A stretch of DNA of 47,075 nucleotides from Acetobacteraceae bacterium. GTDB taxonomy: Bacteria > Pseudomonadota > Alphaproteobacteria > Acetobacterales > Acetobacteraceae. A program made the position numbers and the translations under genes. Of the stretch, positions 19,364-27,368 are shown one piece after another. The stretch is from assembly GCA_003164135.1 (NCBI GenBank), contig PLSD01000041.1, positions 1 to 47,075 of the forward strand. The letters are read 5' to 3'. Each line of letters begins with the position of its first letter. Within the stretch, counting starts at the first letter, position 1. Below the pieces are notes generated by a model, which saw only the letters and a list, made by a program, of their open reading frames with translations, made no database searches and was not told where the DNA came from.

Positions 19364-20866
19364 TCATGCCGCGGGGTTCTTTGGTGAGTGCGTGACCAGG
19401 TAGCAGTGCAGCACCCAGGACCAGAAAGAAAAACTGCGCCAATCCGTTGGGGCGGCGCTGAAGTTCGCGGCGAGCATGACGCGCACGGCGCCGGCAGCAC
19501 CTTGTTGCACAAACGGGGCGCTCTCGCCGGTGCCGGTGATGACCTGGTAGCGGTCAAGCGCCGGGATGGCCCGGGGACCGAGACTTTGCAGGTAATCGAG
19601 GTCAAGAGCCGCCCCTGAGCCGGTCACCTCCCGGCAATGGGTGACATCGTACTGTGCGACGATCCAGGGGAAATTGAGGCATGTGGCCATATAGAGCGTA
19701 AGCAGGGCGGCGAAGGCATTGGCGCGCAGCAGCCAGGCATCGGAACGCGCCAAAAGGATCCGCAAGATGATCAACACGAGCCCGGCGAAGACCACGAGCA
19801 TCCAGATAAAACTGGCAAGACGCAGCTCGCTGAGTGAGTAGACCTGCACGTAAAGCCAGAGGCGAAAGATGGATGAGCCGACCAAGGCCAGGTTTTGCGC
19901 GATCCAGAGCACCACCAGCAGGCGGACGCGACGAGATGCGGCCGGCGGGCTGCCCGGCCGCGTTGCCAGGATGGCAAATCCGCCCGCCAGCAAGGCCGTC
20001 AAGATCAGCGGGTAGGCGCCGCGATGTGCGTAGTCCGCGTAAGTGAGGCCGGTGGGGAGTGTGGCGCCTCCCCACAGATAGGCCGCGTCCAGAGCCGTCT
20101 GCAGGGCAAAAAGCAGGTTGAACAGGATGAGGGCGCGGCTGATGGGTGCGGTGCCGAACATGGCAGCCCAGGCGCCGCCCCGCGGGGGACGGGTGACCGA
20201 CATGCGGGCCGGCCGCGGCGGCGTGAGCTGCGCCAGGAACGGCCAGACCACGCTGGCGAGGGCCAGCCAGAACAACAGCCGCACCGGTGTGAGTGCCTGC
20301 AGGAGCACCAGCGGGTTGGCAGCGGACAGGGCGGAAGCGATGATCGGGTTGGCGTCAGCGAACAGGCCGAGGAACACGGCGCCGCCCAGAGCCGGGAGGA
20401 GCCAGCCGAGCAGGGAGGCGAAGCCGCTCCGCCTGGCTGGGAGTGGTTTGCGGCCACGCCAGGTGCGGAACAGGTCGGGCCCCACGCGCCAGACTATGCC
20501 GCCGAGGATCGCCTTGGTTCTGGGCCAGAGCTCTGCTTCCTCGCCGCTCACACAGGCGGCGGCAAAAGCGGTGCCGAGCACGGAGAGACCAAAGGCGAGG
20601 GCATCAGGTTCCAGCAGCCATGGAATCTGCGCCAACAGAATGGTGACCGCAGCACCAGCGAGCTGGTCTGACCCCGGGCGGCTGGCCGAGGTACCGTAGG
20701 CGGCAGCAATGATGCAGCCGGCAAACATGGCTACTCCCGCACCGGGCGCCTGGCCGAAGCACAGCCAGTCGCCCAGGGCCACCAGCAGGAATAGGGCGGC
20801 GAGGGCGCACGCTGTACTGCCGCGGGCAAACCGCGCGGTGGCGGCAGGTAGAGCGAGATCGGTCAC
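19364..20866 (-). CDS. DUF4153/DUF4173-type multi-spanning membrane protein
   Basis: About 500 aa with roughly 11-13 hydrophobic segments. The middle motif LPTGLTYADYAHRGAYPLI is the landmark of DUF4153/DUF4173 proteins, whose function is unknown. A non-membrane C-terminal tail contains YLQSLGPRAIPALDRYQV. I chose GTG 20866 because AGGAG lies 7 nt upstream; the open frame reaches ATG 20968, but that ATG lies inside a palindromic operator-like site shared with the operon upstream. The gene follows the winged-helix regulator on the same strand after a 125-bp gap and is probably controlled by it. Confidence 0.78.
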   Translation of the reverse strand: MTDLALPAATARFARGSTACALAALFLLVALGDWLCFGQAPGAGVAMFAGCIIAAAYGTSASRPGSDQLAGAAVTILLAQIPWLLEPDALAFGLSVLGTAFAAACVSGEEAELWPRTKAILGGIVWRVGPDLFRTWRGRKPLPARRSGFASLLGWLLPALGGAVFLGLFADANPIIASALSAANPLVLLQALTPVRLLFWLALASVVWPFLAQLTPPRPARMSVTRPPRGGAWAAMFGTAPISRALILFNLLFALQTALDAAYLWGGATLPTGLTYADYAHRGAYPLILTALLAGGFAILATRPGSPPAASRRVRLLVVLWIAQNLALVGSSIFRLWLYVQVYSLSELRLASFIWMLVVFAGLVLIILRILLARSDAWLLRANAFAALLTLYMATCLNFPWIVAQYDVTHCREVTGSGAALDLDYLQSLGPRAIPALDRYQVITGTGESAPFVQQGAAGAVRVMLAANFSAAPTDWRSFSFWSWVLHCYLVTHSPKNPAA

Positions 20867-20960
20867 GGGCGGGTCTCCTGGTTGTGGGATGATGGGAAGC
20901 GACAGCCACCAGCCATCCAGCAGCAGCGTGCGCGGGAGGGTGACGTGGGGATAAAAAGTT

Positions 20961-20976
20961 CTTTGCATTACAAAGT
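20961..20976 (-). promoter_or_regulatory. Operator-like palindrome before the DUF4153/4173 gene
   Basis: CTTTG-CATTA-CAAAG is a perfect 5-bp-arm palindrome (20961-20975). A closely related copy, CTTTG-CAATG-TAAAG, lies at 21960-21974 in the promoter of the regulator operon. On the minus strand they read ACTTTGTAATGCAAAG and ACTTTACATTGCAAAG. Likely binding site of the adjacent winged-helix regulator. Confidence 0.5.
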
Positions 20977-20991
20977 TTCCGGGTAAAATTT

Positions 20992-21345
20992 TTAGGCCGG
21001 GCTGGTGCGCAGCAGCACGGCAGCTTCCTCGGCGTCGCGCACCACCTGCTCCAGCACATTGAGATAGCCGGCGTAGCGTTTCCGCCCCGCCGGGGTGAGG
21101 CGGCAGGATGTATGGGGGCGGTTGTCAACAAAGCTCTTTTCAATGGCGACCATCTCCGCCTCTTCCAGAACCTGCAGGTGGCGGCTCAGATTTCCATCGG
21201 TCAGCTTGCACAGCCGGCGCAGATCGCTGAAGGCCAGCCCTTTCGGGTGCGACACAAGACAGGTCAGGATGCCGAGCCGTGCCTTCTCGTGGATGACACG
21301 GTCCAGCCCCTCATAGGCATAGCGTCCTTCAGTCGTCTTGCTCAT
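20992..21345 (-). CDS. Winged-helix (MarR/ArsR-like) transcriptional regulator
   Basis: A 117-aa DNA-binding protein. ARLGILTCLVSHPKGLAFSDLRRLC leads into the recognition region LTDGNLSRHLQVLEEAEMV and the wing VAIEKSFVDNRPHTSCRLT; this is the winged-helix type found with small membrane partners. Start ATG 21345 was chosen for the MSKTTEGRYAYEGLDRVIHEKARL N-terminus, here MSKTTEGRYAYEG. It overlaps the 3' end of the upstream membrane protein gene by 17 bp, so translation is coupled. Two CTTTG palindromes, one before each flanking membrane gene, suggest it represses both. Confidence 0.8.
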   Translation of the reverse strand: MSKTTEGRYAYEGLDRVIHEKARLGILTCLVSHPKGLAFSDLRRLCKLTDGNLSRHLQVLEEAEMVAIEKSFVDNRPHTSCRLTPAGRKRYAGYLNVLEQVVRDAEEAAVLLRTSPA

Positions 21346-21946
21346 GCGCGCCTCCGGCAAGGAGCAGAATAATGGCCGCCAGCGCCTCGCCGATGCCGAA
21401 GGGCAAGGCCATGGCCCAGGGTGAGAAAGCGTGGGGAACCTGTGCAAGGGCAAGGCACGCAAGGCCGGTGGCCGCGTACCAGAACCCGGCAAGACGCATC
21501 GGCGCGGGCAGAGTGCGGCAGGCGGAAAACACGCCAAGAGCCAGGATGATCTGCCACAGCCCTGGGAGCATCCAGGCACATTGCGGCGCGTACCAGGCGA
21601 TGACAGCCGTCAAAAGCCCTCCGGCCGCGCCGGCTGGGAGCAACTGACCGGCAGCCTCACGCACCATCTCGTCGGCAAGGCCGGAATGGGCGCGCCGGGC
21701 ACGCAGAGCAACATCCGCGGCGATGGTGGAGCAGGCCAGGAGCGCGGTGATGGTCCAGAGTGTCAGGTAGGCAAGCAGGTGTGCCCCGGGAGCGGGAACC
21801 AGAACGGATTGCAGGTACGCGGCTGCAGCTGCCAGCAGCGCGGTGAAACCGATCGCCGCCGGGCCGTAGAAACGGAACTCCGCGCTGCGCGCCAAATGGC
21901 TGCGCATGGTGCGGATGCTGTCCAGGGCTTCACCGAGATCGTCCAT
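21329..21946 (-). CDS. Small multi-spanning membrane protein
   Basis: A 205-aa protein with about five to six hydrophobic segments (AAIGFTALLAAAAAYLQSVL, LLAYLTLWTITALLACSTIA, LWQIILALGVFSACR, ALPFGIGEALAAIILLLAGG) after a short charged N-terminus MDDLGEALDSIRTMRSHLAR. No family is recognised. Start ATG 21946 has AAGG 8 nt upstream; the open frame extends to 21967 but that ATG lies in the operator. Paired with a downstream winged-helix regulator, an arrangement where the membrane protein often modulates or is controlled by the regulator. Confidence 0.72.
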   Translation of the reverse strand: MDDLGEALDSIRTMRSHLARSAEFRFYGPAAIGFTALLAAAAAYLQSVLVPAPGAHLLAYLTLWTITALLACSTIAADVALRARRAHSGLADEMVREAAGQLLPAGAAGGLLTAVIAWYAPQCAWMLPGLWQIILALGVFSACRTLPAPMRLAGFWYAATGLACLALAQVPHAFSPWAMALPFGIGEALAAIILLLAGGAHEQDD

Positions 21947-21959
21947 ATGGATTACCTTG

Positions 21960-21998
21960 CTTTGCAATGTAAAGTACGTTGCAGGACAAATTTGTCAA
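21960..21998 (-). promoter_or_regulatory. Promoter with overlapping operator for the membrane protein/regulator operon
   Basis: On the minus strand TTGACA (21998-21993) and TACTTT (21976-21971) are separated by 16 nt, a good sigma-70 pair. The palindrome CTTTG-CAATG-TAAAG (21960-21974) overlaps the -10 and the start point, which fits repression by the regulator encoded in this operon. Confidence 0.55.
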
Positions 21999-22116
21999 GC
22001 GCCCTTTTAGTTAGACGGCTGTGCCGCTGAGTACCTCGGGTGAAACAAAGGGGGGCCCGGCGAAAGCTACAAGCCTGCGTGGTTGACTTGTTTTGTACCC
22101 CGCCAGACAAGGCCGT

Positions 22117-23238
22117 ATGACCCGCAAGCTACTCCTGGTTGGCGCCGGTGGCGCGTTTGGCTTGCGCCTCGCGCACCGGCTTGCCGCGTCCGTGCCGTGC
22201 GAGTTGCTGGTGGCGGGGCGTTCCGCGGCACGGTGTGGCAAGGTCGTCGCGGAAGTCCGCGGGCAGTACCCTGAGGCGCTGGTGTCACCCGTGGTGCTCG
22301 ATCGCGAGACGGTCACACCGGCGCGATTGCGCGAGTTGGAGGCATTCATCGTCATTGACGCGGCAGGCCCGTTCCAGGGGCAGGCGCCGCATCTAGCGCA
22401 GGTGGCGATCGAAGCGGGCTGCCACTTTATCGACCTTGCGGATGCGCGGGACTATGTCGCCCGGTTTCCCGAGTTGGACGCTGAAGCACGGACCGCCAAT
22501 GTGCTCGCAGTAACTGGCGCCAGCTCCACCCCAGCGCTGTCCAACGCGGCACTGGATGTACTCACTGCCGGCTGGCGGACGGTGGAGCGCGTGACCGTCG
22601 CCATCGCCCCGGGCAACCGTGCACCGCGCGGGCTGGCGGTAACACAGGCGATTTTGTCTTACGTTGGCAAGCCGGTGCGGCTGCTGGAGGGCGGCCAGTG
22701 GCGAATACGGCCGGGCTGGTCCTTGCTGCAGCGGCGGGCGCTGCTAGGCCTGGGCAAGCGCTGGCTGTCACTGTGCGAGACGCCGGACCTGGACGTGATT
22801 CCAGCGCGCTTTCCCACCGTGCAGACGGTGCATTTTTTCGCCGGGCTGGAGCTGGGTATCCTCCATGTCGGGCTGTGGGCTTGCGGGCTTCTGGTGCGCG
22901 CTGGGCTTGTCGCCTCGCTGGCCCCGGCGGCAAAATTTTTTGTCGCGGCGGCAACGCTGTTCGAGCCGTTCGGCTCCGACCGCGGCGGGATGTTGGTGGA
23001 AGTCAGCGGCTCTGGTGCGGATGGCAGGCCGGCGAGTGCCAGTTGGTCGCTGGTGGCTGAGGCAGGGGATGGGCCGAATATTCCGGTCCTGCCGGCCTTG
23101 GCGCTCATCCGGCGGTTGCTTGACGGCGCCGAGACGCGCCGGGGTGCCTGTGTCTGCGCCGGGCTGCTGCGCCTGGATGAGATGGAAGCCGAGTTTGCCG
23201 CCTTCCGGATTACGACGGCTCAGACCAGCGCCAGCTGA
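22117..23238 (+). CDS. Saccharopine dehydrogenase-like NAD(P)-binding protein
   Basis: About 373 aa. The N-terminal Rossmann fold has KLLLVGAGGAFGLRLAHRLA (GxGxxG), and FIVIDAAGPFQGQ with GCHFIDLADARDYV match the saccharopine-dehydrogenase-like superfamily, which includes enzymes and proteins without known substrate. Start ATG 22117 (MTRKLLLVG) has AAGG close upstream; a TTG further upstream (22093) is also open. The C-terminal part (IPARFPTVQTVHFFAG) is typical of the DUF4166-partner subgroup. Its 3' end overlaps the convergent DUF4166 gene by 19 bp. In other bacteria these two domains can be encoded together, suggesting joint function. Confidence 0.75.
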   Translation: MTRKLLLVGAGGAFGLRLAHRLAASVPCELLVAGRSAARCGKVVAEVRGQYPEALVSPVVLDRETVTPARLRELEAFIVIDAAGPFQGQAPHLAQVAIEAGCHFIDLADARDYVARFPELDAEARTANVLAVTGASSTPALSNAALDVLTAGWRTVERVTVAIAPGNRAPRGLAVTQAILSYVGKPVRLLEGGQWRIRPGWSLLQRRALLGLGKRWLSLCETPDLDVIPARFPTVQTVHFFAGLELGILHVGLWACGLLVRAGLVASLAPAAKFFVAAATLFEPFGSDRGGMLVEVSGSGADGRPASASWSLVAEAGDGPNIPVLPALALIRRLLDGAETRRGACVCAGLLRLDEMEAEFAAFRITTAQTSAS

Positions 23239-23858
23239 GCGGCTTGCTTCGGCGCTATCGTTGCCTCCGGATCGATGAACATGCCACGCTGCTGGAACGT
23301 CACACCCAAAAACGGATGGCGCATCTCCAGGGTGAAGCGGAACACCTGCGGGCTCAGGCTGGTGTGGGTGACACGGCAGGTGCCAGGTGTTACCCAGGCC
23401 GGAAGGGACAGCCGGAAGCGGCCAAACTGCAAAAAATAGCCACGGCTTTGGAACACCAGGGCGCCGCCCGTCACGAACACGTCCAGCTCCATCCCCAAGC
23501 CCCGATCCGTGCGCTCCTCCAACCCGCCGCCGCGGCCGAGGCCCTTGGTCGAGCGCACACAGTTGGCAGGCCGCCCAGCTTCCAACAGCCAGCGCTCCCA
23601 CACCACGCCACCGCGCCCATCCGGGTAGACAGGAACCTCGGTCTCTACGTCTTCACCGTTGCGGCTGAGCAGCGGCTGGCCTAGCGGCGTTGCCGCCCAA
23701 GCGAACAAGGCGCCGAGCCAGGACCGCCGCACGGTAAGCACGCCGCGATAGACGACGGGCGCATGGAAGGCGGCAAAGCGGCGCCTTATGTCCGAGGACA
23801 GACTGGCCCAGTCCTCGGATGGCAACAGGGTTTCGATTTCGAGCGGCTTGGCGTGCAT
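23220..23858 (-). CDS. DUF4166 domain protein
   Basis: A 212-aa protein: RRRFAAFHAPVVYRGVLTVRR near the N-terminus, then PVYPDGRGGVVWERWL, GMELDVFVTGGALVFQSRGYF and LEMRHPFLGVTFQQRGMF. These match the DUF4166 pattern (beta-rich, no known reaction). AGGAGG precedes two adjacent ATGs (23861, 23858); spacing favours the second. A near-consensus sigma-54 promoter lies just upstream and two palindromes lie beyond it, so the divergent two-component system probably controls it. Confidence 0.78.
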   Translation of the reverse strand: MHAKPLEIETLLPSEDWASLSSDIRRRFAAFHAPVVYRGVLTVRRSWLGALFAWAATPLGQPLLSRNGEDVETEVPVYPDGRGGVVWERWLLEAGRPANCVRSTKGLGRGGGLEERTDRGLGMELDVFVTGGALVFQSRGYFLQFGRFRLSLPAWVTPGTCRVTHTSLSPQVFRFTLEMRHPFLGVTFQQRGMFIDPEATIAPKQAAQLALV

Positions 23859-23889
23859 CATCACCTCCTGCAAGTGTCGGAGGAGCTTG

Positions 23890-23905
23890 TGCGAAGACTG
23901 TGCCA
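23890..23905 (-). promoter_or_regulatory. Predicted sigma-54 (-24/-12) promoter for the DUF4166 gene
   Basis: The minus strand reads TGGCAC-AGTCT-TCGCA, with GG and GC separated by 10 nt. This matches the sigma-54 consensus TGGCAC-N5-TTGCA at all but one position. The expected transcription start is near 23879, about 20 nt before the chosen ATG. Confidence 0.6.
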
Positions 23906-23946
23906 AAGAAATTAGTGATGTTTTTCAACGCCTAAGCATGACAACA

Positions 23947-23995
23947 TGTACACAAGGTACACAGACCATCAGGGGGTATGTAAACTTTGTTTACA
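23947..23995. promoter_or_regulatory. Two 17-bp palindromes, candidate enhancer (UAS) for the response regulator
   Basis: TGTACAC-AAG-GTACACA (23947-23963) and TGTAAAC-TTT-GTTTACA (23979-23995) fit TGTAMAC-NNN-GTWYACA. The second is part of a perfect 10-bp-arm repeat (23976-23998). Centres are 32 bp apart, close to three helical turns. They lie about 76 and 108 bp upstream of the predicted sigma-54 start site and also just upstream of the kinase gene. Confidence 0.6.
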
Positions 23996-24009
23996 TACGA
24001 GGAATTTTG

Positions 24010-25806
24010 TTGCAGCATCGCTTCATGCTGTTCCACGTCACCAACGCCGTCGCCCTAGCAGAGTGCGTGGCGCTCGCCGTTTTGCTCGCCGTCTGGGCCG
24101 ATAGGGTCGCCGGGGCTTGGCTGTTGATCCTGTTTTTGACCGGTGTTTCGCTGTGGATCACCGCGAACGAATTACCCACTTGGTTCGGGCCAGGCGCCGC
24201 AAAAGCCGGCCTTTATTTGCTCTGCACTGCACCGCTGGCTTCAGCGATCTTTTTCAACTTCGCCGCCACCTTCAGCCGTTTCCGGCTGGCGAGCTGGATC
24301 ATGTGGGGTATCTGCGTCCTGGCGGCAGCTTCTGGGGTGGCGGCCGCGATCCTCGGACCTGGCTCGTTCCAGTTGGTGCGCGGGTTGGGCTACCTGGCCT
24401 TCCCAAACAAAATTGGTTGGGCTGCCAGCTTGATATGGGCCGGCCTCGCCGCCGCTGGGCACGTCGTCCTGGCCCGTGCCTGGTGGATTCAGGGCGAGCG
24501 GCAGCGCCAGCAGATCACCGCCATTGGTGTTTCCAGCGTGCTGGGCGCCTTCAGCATGACCGGCTACGGCATCACCGTATTGCATTTGCCTTTCGCGCCC
24601 TGGCCGTTGGCGTTGTTGCCCGCCTACCCGCTGGCATTGGTCTACGCGATTCTCCGTTACCGCGTGTTTGTGGCCAATGACTGGGCGCAGCGTGCGCTGG
24701 CATGGAGCGTACTAACGGCACTTGGCGTGGGCATCATCGCGCTGGTGACAATGCTTCCGCTGGGCACGGGCGGCGTGGGGCGGATTGCTTCCGGTGGCCT
24801 TATCGCAGTGCTGTGCCTGGGTTTGGCCGGGCCGGTTCGAGCGTTGGCCCTGCGCGCAGTGTATCCGGGTGGCACGGCGGGCGCGGATGACATCCGCCAT
24901 TGGCGGGCCAGCCTGCGCCCTGCTGAAACCCTGCAGGACTTGGCCGCGCGGGCGGAGGTCGTTTTATCACGCCGTCTCGGAATCGCCGTCAAAGTTAGCT
25001 TCGACGGCGCGGCGTCTGCCCTGAGCCAACCCGCCTTGCTGTGCGCCAGCAACGCAGAGGGGTTTCACACCACGTTGTCAGGTTGGGACGCAGCACCTCC
25101 CGGCCCGCGCCGTCTGGCGGAACTGTTCGGCACTGTGCTGGCGGATGAGGCAGACCGGCTGGTGCGAGCCGAGGTGCTGGCGGCGCGTGAGCGCGAACGC
25201 CAAACCGAAGCGCGGCTCGCCGAGCTTGGCGCCTTGGCCGCGACCATCGCCCATGACGTGCGCAACCCGCTCAACATCATCCGCATGGCGGCAGCCGGCG
25301 TGGAGCCGGAAATGCGCAGCGAGATCGACGGTCAGGTGTCGCGCATCTCGCGCTTGGCCAGCGACCTGCTGGACTACGCCAAGCCCTGGGCGGTGACCGC
25401 GTGGGAGATCGACGCCGCCGCGCTGTTTTACGCCGTGGCCGGGCGATACAAGGGCGTCGAGTACGGGCCAGGGGTTGTCGCGGGCGCCGCGCTGCGGGCT
25501 GACCCGCAGCGGCTGGAACAGGCACTGGTGAACCTGCTGGACAATGCCGCGCTGGCGGGCAGCCGCGTGCTGGTGGATTTTGAACGGGTGGAGGGTAAAC
25601 CAGCGATCATCGTCGCCGATGACGGCCCCGGTATTCCCGGGGAGATACGTGACCGGCTGTTCACCCCCTTCGTCTCCCGCAGCCCCGGCGGCACCGGGCT
25701 GGGGTTGGCCATCGTTGCGCGGGTGATGGCAGCGCATGGCGGCGCCGTGAAACTGGCCAGCCGCCCTGGCTGGACCACCTGCTTCGTCTTGGAGTTTCCG
25801 GCATGA
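24010..25806 (+). CDS. Membrane sensor histidine kinase
   Basis: About 598 aa. The first ~275 residues hold eight or so hydrophobic segments forming an integral sensor. A linker and coiled coil (ADRLVRAEVLAARERERQTE) lead to the HisKA motif AHDVRNPLN (phosphorylated His about residue 415) and the HATPase motifs NLLDNAALAG, ADDGPGIPG and GGTGLGLAIV. I chose TTG 24010 since GAGG lies 7 nt upstream and the palindromic site lies just before; the open frame continues to 23788 but overlaps the divergent promoter. Its stop overlaps the response regulator start (ATGA), so the pair is translationally coupled. The signal is unknown. Confidence 0.85.
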   Translation: MQHRFMLFHVTNAVALAECVALAVLLAVWADRVAGAWLLILFLTGVSLWITANELPTWFGPGAAKAGLYLLCTAPLASAIFFNFAATFSRFRLASWIMWGICVLAAASGVAAAILGPGSFQLVRGLGYLAFPNKIGWAASLIWAGLAAAGHVVLARAWWIQGERQRQQITAIGVSSVLGAFSMTGYGITVLHLPFAPWPLALLPAYPLALVYAILRYRVFVANDWAQRALAWSVLTALGVGIIALVTMLPLGTGGVGRIASGGLIAVLCLGLAGPVRALALRAVYPGGTAGADDIRHWRASLRPAETLQDLAARAEVVLSRRLGIAVKVSFDGAASALSQPALLCASNAEGFHTTLSGWDAAPPGPRRLAELFGTVLADEADRLVRAEVLAARERERQTEARLAELGALAATIAHDVRNPLNIIRMAAAGVEPEMRSEIDGQVSRISRLASDLLDYAKPWAVTAWEIDAAALFYAVAGRYKGVEYGPGVVAGAALRADPQRLEQALVNLLDNAALAGSRVLVDFERVEGKPAIIVADDGPGIPGEIRDRLFTPFVSRSPGGTGLGLAIVARVMAAHGGAVKLASRPGWTTCFVLEFPA

Positions 25807-27185
25807 GCCATGGGCGCATTCTGCTTGTCGACGACGAACCTGCCTTCCAGCGTGTCGGTGGCGCTTGGCTGCGGGGACTGGGGCACGAGGTGGTGGTGGC
25901 GTCGGACGCGCAAACCGCGCTGGCGCGGTTCACCGACAGCGCGCCGGATGTGGTGTTGCTTGACCTCGTGATGCCGCCGCAGCTCACGCCCGAGGCTGGC
26001 CTTGCCCTGATCCCGCACTTCGCACCTGTACCTGTCATCGTGCTTACCGGCCACGCCGACCATGAGCACGCGCTGCGCGCCGCGGAGGCCGGCGCCTGGG
26101 ATTTTCTGGCTAAGCCGATTGACCCTGACATGCTCCGCTTTGTTGTCGGCCGGGCTATCCGCCAGGCGGGGCTGGAGCGCGAGCTGCGCGAACTGAAGGC
26201 GGCGCAGGTGACGGCCGATCTCGGCCTGGTGGGCAACGCTGAACCAATCCGGCGCCTGCGCGAGATGATCCGGCGGGTCGGCCCCACCCAGGTCAGTGTC
26301 GTCATCCTGGGCCCAACCGGCACTGGCAAGGAGCTGGTGGCCCGCGCGCTGCACCGCGTGAGCCCCCGCGCGGCGGCGCCCTTCATGGCTGTGCATTGCG
26401 GCGCCCTGGCCGATGAGTTGCTGGAGAGCGAGCTGTTCGGCCACGTGCGTGGCGCCTTCACCAACGCACACCGCGACCGCATCGGCCTCATCGAGGCAGC
26501 GCACCGCGGCACGCTGTTTCTGGACGAGGTGGGCGAGATGCCGCCGCCGATGCAAGTGAAACTGTTGCGCGTGTTGCAGGAAGGTACGTTTACGCCCGTC
26601 GGCGCCCACGCGGAGAAGCGTTGCGACGTGCGGGTGATCGCCGCCACCAACCGCGACCTCGCCGCAATGGTGGCGGAAGGCAGCTTTCGCGAGGACCTGT
26701 TCTACCGGCTGAAAGGCGTGGTGCTGCACACGCCACCGCTGGCCGAGCGGCGGGAGGATATTCCACTCCTTGCCGTCGGATTTCTGCGCGCGGTGGCCCC
26801 CAAGTTGAGGCTAGGTGCCGAGGCCGAAGCCTACCTTGCAGCCCGGGCCTGGCCGGGCAATGTGCGCGAGCTGCGGGCGCTGGTCGAGGCCGCCGCAGTG
26901 CTGGCAGACCCGGCCCAGCCAGTGTTGGATGCCGAGCAGTTGCGTTTCGCCGCAGGTGAAACCGTGGCCCACCCCCCACCCTCAATGCCAGGGACGGGCT
27001 CGTTGCACGACGCAGTGGCAGCACTGGAGTCGCGGATGATTAGCACCACGCTTGCCGTCTGCAACGGTAACCAGTCCGGGGCCGCCCGCCAGCTGGGCCT
27101 CTCGCGCTTGGGGCTGATCAAGAAGCTCGCGCGGCTGGGGTTACGGCCTGTTTCGTATTCTGATGATGCTGGTCAGAGTGGTTAG
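25803..27185 (+). CDS. NtrC-family sigma-54-type response regulator
   Basis: A 460-aa regulator. The receiver domain has the phosphoacceptor Asp54 (VVLLDLVMP) and Lys104 (LAKPID). The AAA+ domain has Walker A GPTGTGKE (~170-177), the sigma-54 contact loop GAFTNA (~217-222) in place of GAFTGA, Walker B LFLDEVGEMP (~238), and WPGNVRELR. The Fis-type HTH at the end is NQSGAARQLGLSRLGLIKKL. It should bind enhancers and open sigma-54 promoters when phosphorylated by the kinase encoded just upstream. The Gly-to-Asn change in the contact loop is unusual. Architecture resembles the PrsR type of regulators, but no exopolysaccharide genes are nearby. Confidence 0.88.
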   Translation: MSHGRILLVDDEPAFQRVGGAWLRGLGHEVVVASDAQTALARFTDSAPDVVLLDLVMPPQLTPEAGLALIPHFAPVPVIVLTGHADHEHALRAAEAGAWDFLAKPIDPDMLRFVVGRAIRQAGLERELRELKAAQVTADLGLVGNAEPIRRLREMIRRVGPTQVSVVILGPTGTGKELVARALHRVSPRAAAPFMAVHCGALADELLESELFGHVRGAFTNAHRDRIGLIEAAHRGTLFLDEVGEMPPPMQVKLLRVLQEGTFTPVGAHAEKRCDVRVIAATNRDLAAMVAEGSFREDLFYRLKGVVLHTPPLAERREDIPLLAVGFLRAVAPKLRLGAEAEAYLAARAWPGNVRELRALVEAAAVLADPAQPVLDAEQLRFAAGETVAHPPPSMPGTGSLHDAVAALESRMISTTLAVCNGNQSGAARQLGLSRLGLIKKLARLGLRPVSYSDDAGQSG

Positions 27186-27258
27186 CCCGAAAGCAGCAAG
27201 TCACGTTGGTTGAGTGCCCCCGCAACCACCGACGATCTAACTACAGAACAAACCAAAC

Positions 27259-27285
27259 CCGCGCCAGAAATAGCGCGGTTTTTTT
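27259..27285 (+). terminator. Rho-independent terminator after the response regulator
   Basis: CCGCGC (27259-27264) pairs with GCGCGG (27273-27278), loop of 8 nt, followed by seven T. It lies about 75 bp after the stop and separates the two-component operon from the convergent aceF. Confidence 0.85.
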
Positions 27286-27368
27286 GTGTCTCGGAGTCAG
27301 GCAGATACAGAACGGGTGGTGAGGCATGATGCTGTGAGCGGCGCCGAGGACACGTTGCGTGGCGATCC

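Noticed and set aside
19087..19605. Upstream extension of the small ORF beside the recombinase to a 241-aa protein
   Set aside because: The added part is Pro/Arg/Ser-rich, overlaps the end of the DUF4153/4173 gene and lacks a ribosome site.
23788..24009. Longer N-terminus for the histidine kinase
   Set aside because: It would run through the predicted sigma-54 promoter and palindromes, is Cys/Ser/Thr-rich with no membrane character, and the TTG at 24010 has a ribosome site.
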